A stretch of 64,000 nt of DNA. Source: Coprinus comatus. Taxonomy: Eukaryota; Basidiomycota; Agaricomycetes; Agaricales; Agaricaceae. The notes beneath the pieces were generated by a model. It was given only the letters and a program-made list of their open reading frames with translations. It had not been told where the DNA came from and made no database searches. Shown here in pieces: positions 23,764 to 35,987 of the stretch; positions within the stretch are counted from its first letter, which is position 1; every line of letters begins with the position of its first letter. The translations under genes were made by a program, and so were the position numbers. The stretch is taken from NCBI GenBank assembly GCA_034638255.1, contig JAWPGT010000015.1, positions 434,001-498,000 on the forward strand, written 5' to 3'.

Positions 23764-26180
23764 TTAGTTGGAGAACAGGATCCTGTAGATGCGGACGTAA
23801 ATAGGTGCTTGAGCACGTTCAGCGCGCCACTGATAATAGGAAAGAAAGGAGCAAGAGTCAGAATTGAAGTCGACGATAACGAGTTTTGGAAAAACATACT
23901 TGTGTCATCTCCTCAACTGTGAGCCAACTCTTACGACCAGTATCAAGATCAATAGCATGAGAGCGTTGAGGAAGTGAGCGCTTCCATGCGAAACCAATGC
24001 CATAGAAGAGAATCATGACGGGAACAGCCAAATAAGCCACTATATTTAGATTAATATCATCATTTGAGAGCTTATAGAAGTTTCAGAACGTACTGAAGAA
24101 TGATTCTGCTGTAGCAGAAGCGGATGCAGGTTTGGTGATGGGCCAGATAGCCTAAGAAGGATGATAAGTTAGTCTATAGTGATTTTCCCGAGCAATGGTT
24201 TGAACGTACAATATAGAACTGGGCAATGAGGACGAGGCCGATGAGGATCACACCGAACCATGATCCGTACACACCACCAAGAGCCTTGAAAGGCAATTCT
24301 TCAACTGAGTGGCCTTGTACCTTCCATGCCTTGCGGAAACGGATATGGCACAAGCAGATAGACAACCAGGTGAACAAGGTTGAGAGACCAGAAAGGGCAA
24401 GAAGCCAGTTGACTATGTTCCATAATGAATATATGGTTCATAAACCGAAATAGAGAATATACGCACAGACAACACCAGGCTTATCACCATCAGCACAGTT
24501 GATATACGCGAGAGGTGCCCAAACCAAGATAGCAATGACGGACCAAGTAGGCCTCGAAGATTTGTCAACGTAGCCAAAGATCTTGGGTGCATAACCAGTT
24601 TCAGCAAGAGCAGTCAAAGTACGGGAACCAGCGTAGACGCAAGAAAGACCAATGGACAAGACAGAGATACAGATAGTGACGTTGACGAAATCTGAAAAGA
24701 AGAATGAACATCTTGTATGTACCACAAAAGGAAAAAAAACGTACGGTTCAAGCCTCCAATGTTAGCGCGGTCGAGAGCAATGACAAAGGGCGAGGCAGCT
24801 GCACCGCCACCATTGGTAAGGGCCTCTGTATCCCAAGGAACCAACAAGCCAATGATGGTCAAAGATGTGATGTAAATGAGGGTCTATAAGAGATATAGCG
24901 GTAAATAGAAGAATTTGAAATAGGATCTTTTGTACTCACAATACGCCAGAAAGTGCCCTTAACAGCACCGGGCATAGTTGCACGTGGATCAGGTGTCTCT
25001 GATGCAGCAAGACCAACAAGCTCAGTTCCAGCAAAGGAGAAAGCGGCTGCACAAAAAGATCAGTAATATAACAGAAATCACCACAACGAGGACTTACCCG
25101 TAACGAAAACTGCACAAACACCCTTGAACCCATTGGCAAATGCTCCCGGATTTTGCCAATTGGCACCACCAGTATAGTTGGAATATTGTCCACTTGCTGG
25201 ACCACCACCACAGATACAGACGCTAGATAATTATCAATTGGGGTAGTCGAACGACGCATAGTGGTTTACTGACATGCCGATGAAGATGAACATAACAACG
25301 ACCAAGAGTTTCAAGCATGATGACCAGAACTCTTCTTCTGCGAAACCAAGGGTACCGAAAACACTGACAATCGCTAAAAGGCCGTTAGAGATAGGAAACC
25401 TAGATAAGTTGATATAAACTCACTGATGACAAGCCAAAATATTGTTATCCATCCAGCTAGTGGTACGCCATTCGGCCAATAATTAACCGTATTTGCCGCG
25501 ACCGTTATCTCTAGCGGTAGCACAATAGCCCATTGGAAGACGTAATTCCAGCCCATAGCAAAAGCAAAAGAAGGATCGAGGAAGCGGACAGCCCAAGTAT
25601 AGAAACCACCAGATACAGGGTACAAGATTGACATTTCACCGATAGCCTATATTCAATAAATATATTATTTTTGACCGAAAACTATGGTTGTACTCACTTG
25701 TGTGACGTTGATCAACATGACACCAATGAGAATCCACGCAATAAGAATACCAGCGGGGCCACCATTGTGTAGGGCAGAACCAGAACCAACGAAAAGACCA
25801 GTACCAATTGAACCACCTAAACCCAATGTATTAGTAATCAAAAGCAAGGCTATCGTGAATGAATACATACCGACAGCAATCATAGCCAAATGCCTTGGCT
25901 TCATCTTCTGCTGCAACATGGGTGAATCGGCCATCAACTTCTCCAAATTTTCGATATTGTTTTCGCCAGCAACGACTTGACCACTGTAATTAAAATTAGA
26001 AATTAATCATGATAAAAAATGTCAATTTACGTACCCAGTTGTCCCTGGAGCACGTTTAAAACTCTCGAGGGTAACACCAAGACGAGTCCATTTGCTTTCC
26101 TGCGAAGGGTCATAGAATTGTGGGGTTCCAGCGACGCCAGAGGCAGTGCTGGAGGTCTCGAAGTCCTTCTCCTTAGACAT
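23764..26180 (-). CDS. amino-acid permease (APC superfamily, fungal YAT type)
   Basis: About 13 short exons run from the ATG at 26180 to the TAA at 23764-23766. The N-terminus [16 protein letters not shown] is cytosolic. [20 protein letters not shown] is the hallmark first-TM signature of fungal amino-acid permeases. It is followed by [77 protein letters not shown], and the soluble tail phrase [15 protein letters not shown] in the last exon. About 12 TM segments can be counted, and the length of roughly 560 residues is normal. It would import amino acids by proton symport at the plasma membrane. The substrate range cannot be read from the sequence. The small last exon (about 23835-23764) is missed if the frame is followed into the preceding intron. 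No frame damage was noticed. Confidence 0.88.
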
Positions 26181-29100
26181 CGTTGTGATGTCGATTGACT
26201 AGAGGAAGAGGGTGGGCAAAGGAAGAAGCGAGGCCTCGGAAGCAAACGCGACCGGTATTTATTTCGTTTGGGAGTTTGGATCGTTACCTCTTAATGATGG
26301 GTTCCTGAATTGAGCTTCCGTTCTGGAATCGGGCTGTGATGGAATATTGTCAGGACGAGCCGCCTGCGTATCAATAAGCTCCAGTGATACCCACTCGCAT
26401 GGCAAGCGATCAATACAAGTACTTGGCCAGCTCGGAGTCCATGCGACGTTATCCTATTTCAAGGAGGATAAGCCTGGATAAGCACACGCTGGTATCGCAA
26501 GGCAGGCGTCCCTGAATAGTATGATGAGAAGCCATACATAAGAATTGACGGGGATAACTTGGGCCTGAAATCGAAACAAGCCACTGTTTCATCGATGCGA
26601 CTCACCATCTGGGGCTACCCCACTTGGGATCTGGTTGCACGAACAGGCTGATATTTGAATCCAAAGATCGATCTTCGAGATCTGGCACACCTCGCCCAGT
26701 CTTATCAGGAGAAAATGTAACCGCGTGTTCAGACTATCATATCCTAAGGGATAGCCCCACGAGTATTTATCCCCATCCACCGAGAGTCGAAATATACACT
26801 GCTCTAATCGCGCGGACAGATCGCAGTGATAAAAGAGAGGAATGTAGTTGGATACATAACGTGCGTCGTGCGTATAAACCTGTATAAACCAGGTACAAAC
26901 ACACCAGCTAACAGACGCCTCGATGAGATGGTTCATATTTTCGGATAAATTGCAAATTGTGTCCTTGGCAAAGTTCTTGGCCCATGTGAATGTGGGTTTT
27001 GAACATTAACTATAGAATTTGAAAAATTGAATGGTAGCTATCAATATATCTTCATTGCAATTTTCATTCGGACCAAAAACGGACTTACAACCAACTCGTG
27101 ATGGCCGACCTCCGTTTAAACCTGGCGGATTGAGCATGGAAAGTTTAGGCGGATAAAGGTGAAGGAGGATTAGCTGAACATTGAAGAGGTCTCGATGAAA
27201 CACGCGCAGCACCCGTTAGCAAGTTGCCAACTCGTCATGATGGAATCCGAACAACAACCAAATTCCCCGTCACCTGCCGGAATCCGTCTTGATTAGGAAA
27301 TATGACCCTGTCCATCAAATCCTCCAACGCCACTGGTCGTGTAATCTCATGACAACAATCTATAAAACATGTAATAGAACGAGCATATTGGACAAGAATT
27401 GAACAGAACCGCTGATTCTTTTCTACTTCAACCAAATTGAAGTCTTGAGGCAAGATATTTTTGCAAATGGGCTTGACATCACCGGAATGATATACATAGG
27501 CCTGTCTACATTGCATATGACGCGTTGTGGATACATGCCGAGCAACTGAATCCGAGTTCAGCGTGGTTAACTTTTGATATATGGGTGCTGGGGCCTAGGT
27601 ACGATTTGACTGGATGATTCTGGTACACAGATAAGTATACATAGTATACCGAGACCGTTTGACTTGTATCACACCCGGACCATTTCGGACCACGCCTAAA
27701 GACTTGTAACTTGAAACCTATAAACAAAAGACAGATATAAAAAAACGAAGATGAAATTGTCCTGGACAATCCAGATGTGCTTACTGCATTTGGCCTACAT
27801 ATTCAAAATTAGCTCATGATCAATGGAGCGGGTTGAATGGGGAAAATGCAAGTCTGGGCGCTCGGACACGATTAAAATATGAGAGGTTCTGCAAGAGAAA
27901 AGGTGAGGAAGAACAAGGAGCCTATTGGAGTTTATATAGTTATGTGCAAAACCGGAGTGAGTACTACATAAGTGCAAGTAGAGAATAGTCCGAGATAATA
28001 TAAATAGGAGGTTTGCAACAACTTGCGAACTCTTAGGAATAGCTTGTCAATCGCATGTGATGTATATTTGATGGTTGTTGGCAATTCAAAAATAGGTACA
28101 GAGCCCGCTCAAAGAACTAATCTAGGTTTGAGAGGAGGGGGGGTTATCGTGCTTACTTTCGTTGTCGGTTCTTGGCCACAGATAAAGAGATAGCAAATTT
28201 ATTCTGAAACATGTAAGCAATGATACAGCTCTTATCCCCTTATCCTTTTACTTTCCTGTTATTTTTTCATCCATTGTCATGATTACCTATCTCAAAAAAT
28301 TTGAAGGTGTTCTCCTCTACTGGATAACCGTATGGTTTATTTTTAGAAATAATCACAGCAGCACCAGCGATATTAGTAACTTTGTGAATTCCGTCCAAAA
28401 AAATATTCCTTTATCAACAGGACCTACAAATCAACTTTAAAAATAAAATAAAAAAGTGATCACACGACACACAAAAGAAATGCGGGCCGAGTACCTGAGT
28501 ATGGACCTATGCAAGTAGCTGAGGTACACGCGAACTGATAAGCGACGCCAGCCTCTTCAAACCGTCATGATGGGGGTGGTGTAGGGAACTGTCAACCTTG
28601 GAAAACTCGGACTAGACCATAACCCTCCATAACCTCTTTTGTAACTCGAGGCTGACTTGAAGATGAGTGCAACTGCCGGCCATATAGCCTGCAACACGCG
28701 CTACTACGCTTGTGTTAAGTTGTCGATGAGCTCAAACACGTAGTAAACAATTTACAACCGATGATCATAAGTCGAGTGTTATTTTAAATTCAAGTGGTGG
28801 TACAGCTAAAGACGGAATGTCTACTGGGTTCTACTTATATTGGGAACGTGACATGCTGAACCTTGGAGTCAGGATATGAAAAAAATATCCCAAAAACTGT
28901 ACTAATATTGTTTACTAGTCGTAGGTTCAAAAATAACGGTAGAAAGGTACTAAAAATACTATGTCGATGAACCTTGGTCTTCTAGGCTTCTACTTAACAT
29001 CCGGCTTGGCCATGTAGTGCACAGTCTCCCAGACACTACACTCGCAAAATTTAAGTAATATATTAAAATCTCAAACTCTCTAGCATGCCGTCCAGTGACT

Positions 29101-30682
29101 GCAGACACCCACCAGACATGTGAGGCTTATAGTTGAGGCCAGTTTGGTGTAGTGTACTCCTCGTAGTCTTCAGACTCCTGAAGTTTACCCCAGTTATAAA
29201 CGACAAGTAAAATATGGTTCACAATATGAATTTTTTCCAAAGTTAACCGACTGTGACGGAGTAAATGCTTCTTGGATGTCACGGCGAATCCGTGACCCCT
29301 CAGTGACTAACCCGTAACACCCGAACCTAACCTGTGACGCAAGCGTCACACTCAAGGAACGCGAGTTGGAAATCCCCGACTTCGTCCAAGAGATCTTGTC
29401 ATGCCAGTACTGTCAGTCTGTCAGTATATATATAACCATCTACATATGTAGTGCCTTGGCCTCGAAGGTCCGGTGTCAATTACTTTTGTTGTCCTAAAGG
29501 AGATTCAAAAGTATGATCGTTTATATGGTACACAAGGCTATGCGTATTTTTTGCGACTCGCTGGTAAAGTGGTAGGGAAGCCTCAGGAAGCTCACCGGGC
29601 TACAGAAGTAAGTACTTCCCCGGGAAGTTGCGATTGCAGTTGAAAATACGGGCGCGGTCTGTCTGAGCTTCTACTACCTATATATCAAACTACCATCAGA
29701 CGGTTATGTATACTTACGGCACTTCAAAACTTCATAACCACCTCCCTCCGGCGGCTGTCAAGCGGTATGTAAGTTTCAGTATTGTGGGTCAGGACCTAAG
29801 TCTCTCATGCATACTTCATTCATTGAACTCTACTGAATTCTACGTACATACACTGTCTGTGATTTCCGGAGAAAAAGCAAGCAAGGTTGCCGCATCTCGG
29901 ATCTCTGATCATAATTTGATTCCAATTAATCACCACATACATACTACATAGTACTTACCACCTGATCTACATCAACTCCAACTCTTCGAAAACCTCCAAA
30001 GAAAACCTTGGTCACATTCTGCCTGGCAGCTTATCTCAATTTGTAAAGTTAATCAAGATAATGTACTGAACTCAAGAGTCAGTACAAGTTCTTCACGACT
30101 TTTTCCACTCTGGCTAAGGTTAGTCATTGTATTGTACTCTCATTCAATGAACCCATAACACTATGACGTGTAAATTCCGACATCGGCCATTGATTCATTC
30201 GTGAATACACTTACTCACTGAATATAAAGTGATTCTTATGTACATATACAACAAATAAAATTTTCCGAATCACGCGTGGCTTAAGACAGCTTCTGATTGT
30301 TGATTGCCAATGAGAAAAAAACGAAAATCCTGAGAATCATGGACAAACGACAAGCCACGTACTACTTAGTAACGAACCTGAAGAAACGAACTCTTTTTCT
30401 TTTAGCGAGTCGCACAAAAAGCGAACCACAACAGGAACCATATGATTGTCAAAATACAGTCAATTTTTCACACAGGTTGTCTACTTTAGCGATGATGAAG
30501 TTGACAAGTGTTTAACGGCTTAGAGGATTCCGGATCCTTGAATATGGTGCCTTTTCGGCTGGGTATGTGATATGTATAGTACGTATACATCGCTTATACT
30601 GAGTGTTGATGTTGTTGATATTGTGTGGGTGTTTAAAAGGCATAAGGAATATTGAATATCGGATATACGACAATATCCATCG
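26181..30682. other. 4.5-kb gene-free stretch
   Basis: No ORF here has family resemblance, splice-linked continuation or a long open frame. No terminal inverted repeats, tRNA or low-copy repeats were recognised by eye. The first few hundred bases should hold the permease promoter. It may be decayed transposon sequence or plain intergenic DNA. Confidence 0.4.
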
Positions 30683-32070
30683 TCAACCTATGACGGTATA
30701 ATATACCTTCAAAGAAACCGTTCCTCTGATATAATTTTCCCAACCTGGAAACTATAGAAGAGAGCCATCATGAGTGGGATTATTGCAATGTGAAAAAGTG
30801 ACAGTTATTTTTATGTACGTACCCTTGCATGAACAACTAAGGCAATGCGATCACCAGGTTGCAGGGATCGAGCAAAACCAAAACCATTTCCACATCCATG
30901 TAAATCAGCTAAGGAGGCATTGGGCTCGGTAGTATCCTCTTTTACTTCAGGAACTTGGTCCTGATTTCCCGATGATTCTGAACTGTTATCGTCTGAATAT
31001 GAATTCGAGTTATTGTCCGTGTTGTGAAACAGTGTATTATAATCCGCTGTTTCTTGATTTCCCGATGATTCTGAGGTATCATCATCTGAAGAGTCCGAAC
31101 TCGAGTCATTGTTGCTGGTTCCGGGAATAGGTCCGAGTCCTGTTATATTGTAATCCAAGGAATCTTGATTTCCAGATGATTCTGAGCTATCATCATCTGA
31201 GTCCGAATCCGAAAATGACTCCTCATAGTGTATGTCCATGTCAGTGATCGTTGAGCTATGATCCACGAAATCATCATCCGTCCATATGACAAAATGTGTC
31301 CGAACACGACTATCAGCTCGTCGATTGCGTTGAACAAGCCAAGCACATTTTTCACCATCGGCGGTTTCAGGTAATTCGACCCTTTGATAACCTCCACTCC
31401 GGAGTTGTCCGTTCGAAGGAAGATTTTGTAAATATGATAAAAATGGATGGGTAATCGAAGTGGTAGGTGAATGTGAAGTGATAGAATCGGGTCGCCAAAT
31501 TTCTGCATCGAACCATGACCAAGCTCCGGCATAAGGATCTACCAAACGTTTAACACAAACACTAGCGTCAGGAGGAAAGTTTCAAACTAAAAAACAAAAC
31601 GAAATGACTTTACGTTTCATATCTTCGCCACCCCATCCTTGATCGCAGCTAGTTAATTGAAATTCGACCCGTTTAACCTTCCTTCGTAAAGACGGAGCGG
31701 TATCATCTTCCGAATCTGCAACGACATCTTCGTCTCCTCCAGGTATAATAAATTCCTTGGAAAGAGGAAGAGGTTGAGAGCTATAAGGAATTTGTGGAGA
31801 TATGATACAACATATCGGAGGTTCATAGGCAGAAACCGCGAATCGTTTTATTGGACATTCTGTTACGATCAATGGCCAGTATTCAGCCTCATTAAGGATT
31901 ATATCAACCAGTTCTATAGGGAATATGATAGTCATCATTTCGCGTACGTCAAAAACGTCCAATTCAGAGGGGTCATGATAGTGTGTTGTTGGTGGTGATA
32001 CAGAAGAAGTATAATTGCCCATGAGTGGAGAAGTTTCAAGTTTGAAACCATGCACTGTCGGAATTCCCAT
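30683..32070 (-). CDS. GFGF-family conserved fungal protein, copy 2, with acidic insert
   Basis: Minus-strand exons 32070-31614, 31538-30823 and 30751-30683 join in frame to 413 residues. The ordered motifs match copy 1 at 7921-8855: VDIILNEAEYW, LTSCDQGWGGED, AGAWSWFDAEIWRPD, CAWLVQRNRRADSRVRTHFV, GCGNGFGFARSLQPGDRIAL and FPGWENYIRGTVSLKVYY in the 23-codon last exon. It differs by an insert of about 110 residues between the VIW/IWTDD segment and the GFGF motif, built of repeated acidic units such as DSSESSGNQDS and DDTSESSGNQET. This looks like local tandem expansion. Exon phases at both introns equal those of copy 1, supporting common origin. Function unknown. Confidence 0.75.
30933..31215 (-). 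repeat. coding tandem repeat, SSESSGNQ units
   Basis: Within GFGF copy 2, four imperfect copies of a Ser/Asp-rich unit ending SSGNQ (for example DDDSSESSGNQDS, DDTSESSGNQET, DDNSSESSGNQDQ) are separated by variable spacers. The DNA words gattcccgatgattctgag and relatives recur on the plus strand. Confidence 0.65.
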
Positions 32071-32315
32071 GATTGATCCATATCATGTGATATAACAGGG
32101 ATATTCCTATTTCTATTACTGTTTCTTCAGGATTGAAATCATTAATCATTCTTACCTAGTAGCTGTTCAGTGTTTCACCATGTTTATGAGCCACTAGTAG
32201 ATTCCCGGCACTTTTAACTCTGAGATTGGGACAAAGCGTTTGGATCAAGATGATTACGTAATCTGTTGTGTGTAACTGGTCAATAGGGTCACACCTTGTA
32301 TGTTTACTTACCTCA

Positions 32316-35300
32316 ATGGTCAAAAGCAGGCAGGCCTCCGAACCCGAAATCTCTTCACAAGAAACTCATTTCGAGGAGCGCTCTGGTGATGATGATGTTC
32401 TTTGGGCTGTTACCGAGATTATAGCAGAAAAAGGGAACAAATATAGAGTCCTTTGGGAGGGCATCAATCCCGCGACGAACGAACCATGGGAGCCAACTTG
32501 GGTGGTAAAACGCGACTGTACGGATCCACTCGTAATAGCTTGGAAGAAAAAGAAAGCTGAGAAGAGGAAGAAGAAGAATCCGGGTCGTAGATGTTTGTTC
32601 ATATTCTCTACTGTTGTTAGCACTTGTTGATTAATGTTCACCAGCAACAATTAAGAATCGGGCTTCTAACGTGTCTACCGTTTCCAAGAAATCATCTATA
32701 AACTCTACAGCCACTATCACACGTGCATCAACATCCGGGAAGCCTACCACTGGTTCGAAACGCAAGCAAAGTGAACGCGAAAGTTTAGAGTCACGTAGAT
32801 CTAAATCTCCTGAGATCGACACTATTTCGCCCGTTCGTCCGACGAAGAGACGGAAGCTAAATGTAGAGGTTGTGGTCAGTCCACCGGCCAGCAAATCCAA
32901 GGGCAAAGAAAAGATGGTCTTAAAGGAGGAGGAAATCCAAGTCGATCTAACCCCGGCGTCTCGGACAGCCAAGGTCAATAAAAGCGCTGTCCATGTGAAG
33001 AAAGAGGAGGAGGAGTCAGGTGATGAAGTAGAAGTAGAGGGAGAGTCCATAGAAATAGTTGTCAAACCCAAGAACGCCAAACTGGACAAGAAACCTAGCC
33101 ATAATCCGGAATCTACTTCATCCAAACCTAAAACCACTAACGGTAATGGTTATATATCCTCGGTCTCACCACCCAAGATAAAACGTGGACGCCCCAAAGC
33201 AATTAAGGTCGCTCGCCCTCGTACACCTTCACTGTCGTCTTCATCCGAATCAATCATTACAACAAATCCCATCCTACCACCCAAGTCCCCACCAAGGACG
33301 ACCCCATACAATTCTACGTCGCTTAGTCCGGAAGCTTCCAGTAGTAAACATGGTAACTCTATGGATAACGAGGGTGATAGTGGATTGGAATATGCCGATC
33401 CAGCTGTTTACCAGTGTCAACCAGCGTCATTCCCAGCAGCTTCACCAAAATCTACATCCCCACTCTTCTTACCCGAAACTAGACATCACAGTCAACTGAC
33501 GGAAAACTCACAGATGTCATCACGCAAAGTTAATGAATCACACCCGCTGACACCAACACCCTCACCATCCAAAAATTCTATTAAAAGCAGGATGAAGCCT
33601 CGTACTCCAGGATCGAAGCATATCTTACTCGATTCTAACATCATTGATCTCACATTGAGCCCTCCTCGTAGTGGGATTAATGGTGACACCGACAATAAAT
33701 CACATACCTTCAAGAAACCATTACGCCCTATACCCCAGATATCACCTTCAAAATTCAAGGATCATCTTCAATCTTCTCTTGAACAACCTTCTTCTACTAT
33801 TGAATCTGCGGAACATGCAGATGATGGTAATGACAGCTCTATCGAACAATTCGAATCACCTGTTAAGGAAAGAGTACTGTGTTGGTTTCGCAAACAGATC
33901 CAGAATCAACTTCTAGCATGTCGCTGCCCACAGAAACGCCACCTGCAGCTATGGCAATTCGAGAGATGCAAATGGCGGAAGCTAATAGACGCCAAAGACA
34001 GGCAGAAAATGGTAAACAAAGGAGGGCGACGAAGATGTCACTTGACACAATTCTCTGGAAAGATAAGGGGAAAGGGAAAGTGCGTGTTACTCTTTCTTCT
34101 CCAAGTGCGGGTGGTGGTGGAAAGGCAGAGTCACATTCGAATTTGGAAGAGTTCGCTGATTCGTTTGTGGATTACGAAGGTGGTGGATTGGATGAATTTA
34201 CTCAAACGGAGGATACGAATGAACTTATAGTAAATGCTCAAGATGCTCCTAAAGTTCATTTGCCACAAGAGGAGGAAGAGAATACTCAGGATTTGTTGGC
34301 TGAGTTGGCTCCACGTCAATCTTCTGTTCCCGTTAAAGATGAAAGTTGGACTCATCCCTCAACGAATGTGGTGGTTGATTCTCAAGATAGTCTTATTGAA
34401 GGCATTTCTATGGAGGTCATAGCGCCAAAGGTGAGTTGGACTCTTGGGTTTTATCATATACCGTTTTACAATTCTTATCAATTACAATTAGTCTTCCCTT
34501 CCTATGGAGAGTCAATTTGAAGATAGTCAACCAATGATTGAGTCAAAAGTACGACAACCATCACCAGCCAGGTCTAAAGCATCACATCGTTCTGTCTCTG
34601 TCGAAATCCCCGCAACATTATCTCCAATACGACATGTACCAGCTGAATCATCACTTCCTACACAAGTAAGCCTCTAAACCATCCTCTTTTTATTCCAAAG
34701 TTCTTAATATGTGATAGTCTTCTCAGGATACCATTCATCATCTCGAATCCGCTATGAACCTACTCAACAAGAAATCTGATGAAATCAATCGACTTGAAAA
34801 TCTTTTAGCAGCTGCACAAACTACAATTCAACAACTTCAAGTCGATAACGCTACTTTACAAGTTCAAGCTGGTTCAACTACAGCATATACTTCATTCCAT
34901 AACGATACCAACCACGACAATGACAACGAAGAAAAAGAAACTCTTTTAGCAGCTATTGAAACAGCTAAGAAGAAACAAGAATCGACTGAAAAAGATGTTG
35001 AATTCTTTAGAGAACAATGGGCGAATGCATCTGCTTTCGTTTCGGAAGTTCGAGATGAGAATGAAGTTTTGTTACAACGTGCTGAAATTGCTGAATCACA
35101 AGTCACTGTGGGTTTAGAAGGAATGAAAAATATGTTTGAAAAACGTATTGAACAACTTGAGAAAGAGGTTAGGTATCATAAACGTGTAACGGAGTTTGTT
35201 ATGGAACAAAGTCAAAAGACGGGAGAAGATGAAATTAGAAGAAAGGCGGCTGAGTATCCAGAGTTGGAGAGGAAGTATAAGGATTTGGAGGATATGCTAG

Positions 35301-35683
35301 AAGGTGCTAGAGGGATGATTGATATTTTTGAGAAACAGGTTTCAGAACGAGATCGTGATTTAGGAGTTAAAAGAAGGGAAAATTGTGGAGTGAAAGAGGA
35401 ATTGGATAAAGCAAATAAGAATGTGGAGAGACTGGAAAGGGAATTGGATTGTATGAGGAGGGAGCTAAGTCAAAGGGACGGTGATAATAATGATCCTCGG
35501 AATAAAATAAATGGTGAGGTAGAGGTCTATCGTTGTCAGTGGAGGAAGGATGGGAAGGATCAGTGTGATGCCATGTTCCTTTCTCGAGAGGTAATTTCAT
35601 ATATCTCCCTTTTTGTGGATTATGCTCACCTTGGTGTGTAGGATTTAGAACGTCATATCACTTCGGGGACTCATTTGCAATAA
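32316..35683 (+). CDS. chromodomain protein with coiled coil and C-terminal C2H2 zinc finger
   Basis: Six exons (32316-32583, 32645-33826, 33868-34430, 34492-34665, 34718-35590, 35642-35683) join in frame and encode 1033 residues. The N-terminus has a chromodomain-like segment at about residues 26-82: VLWAVTEIIAEKGNKYRVLW then NEPWEPTWVV, with the aromatic residues expected of a methyl-lysine cage. A basic, serine-rich disordered region follows, with nuclear-localisation-like KRRK, then a strong coiled coil (about 740-990). At the end is a single C2H2-type finger, YRCQWRKDGKDQC...LERHITSGTH (C-x8-C-x12-H-x5-H), split by the last intron. Chromodomains bind methylated histone tails, so a heterochromatin or scaffold role is likely but inferred. 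The 41-base intron at 33827-33867 is short but needed for frame, and both flanking frames are clearly coding. Confidence 0.75.
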
Positions 35684-35987
35684 GACTTTATTGTATTAGG
35701 GAATTGTTTTCAACTTTTTGTTTTGGGGTCAGTTTTTTTATGTGTTATTTCATCTACCTCTATATATAGTCTGACAAGGAGCTGCCAACCCGTCGACTTC
35801 GTAAGCATCGCGTAACATACTTTGAGTAGAAGGTGACTGATAAAGTTGAAATGAGATATCTACGTGCTATTGGACCTACCGTGATTCTTGTGACCCTTAG
35901 CATCAGGAAGTGAGTGGTTTCCAAAATCATCAAGCAGCAGTGTAATATGTATGTAACCAATGCACTACAAAGACTATGTAATAATAC
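35684..35987. other. convergent intergenic gap
   Basis: About 300 bases lie between the 3' ends of two convergent genes. A tatatatagt word occurs at 35761. No gene is seen. Confidence 0.5.
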
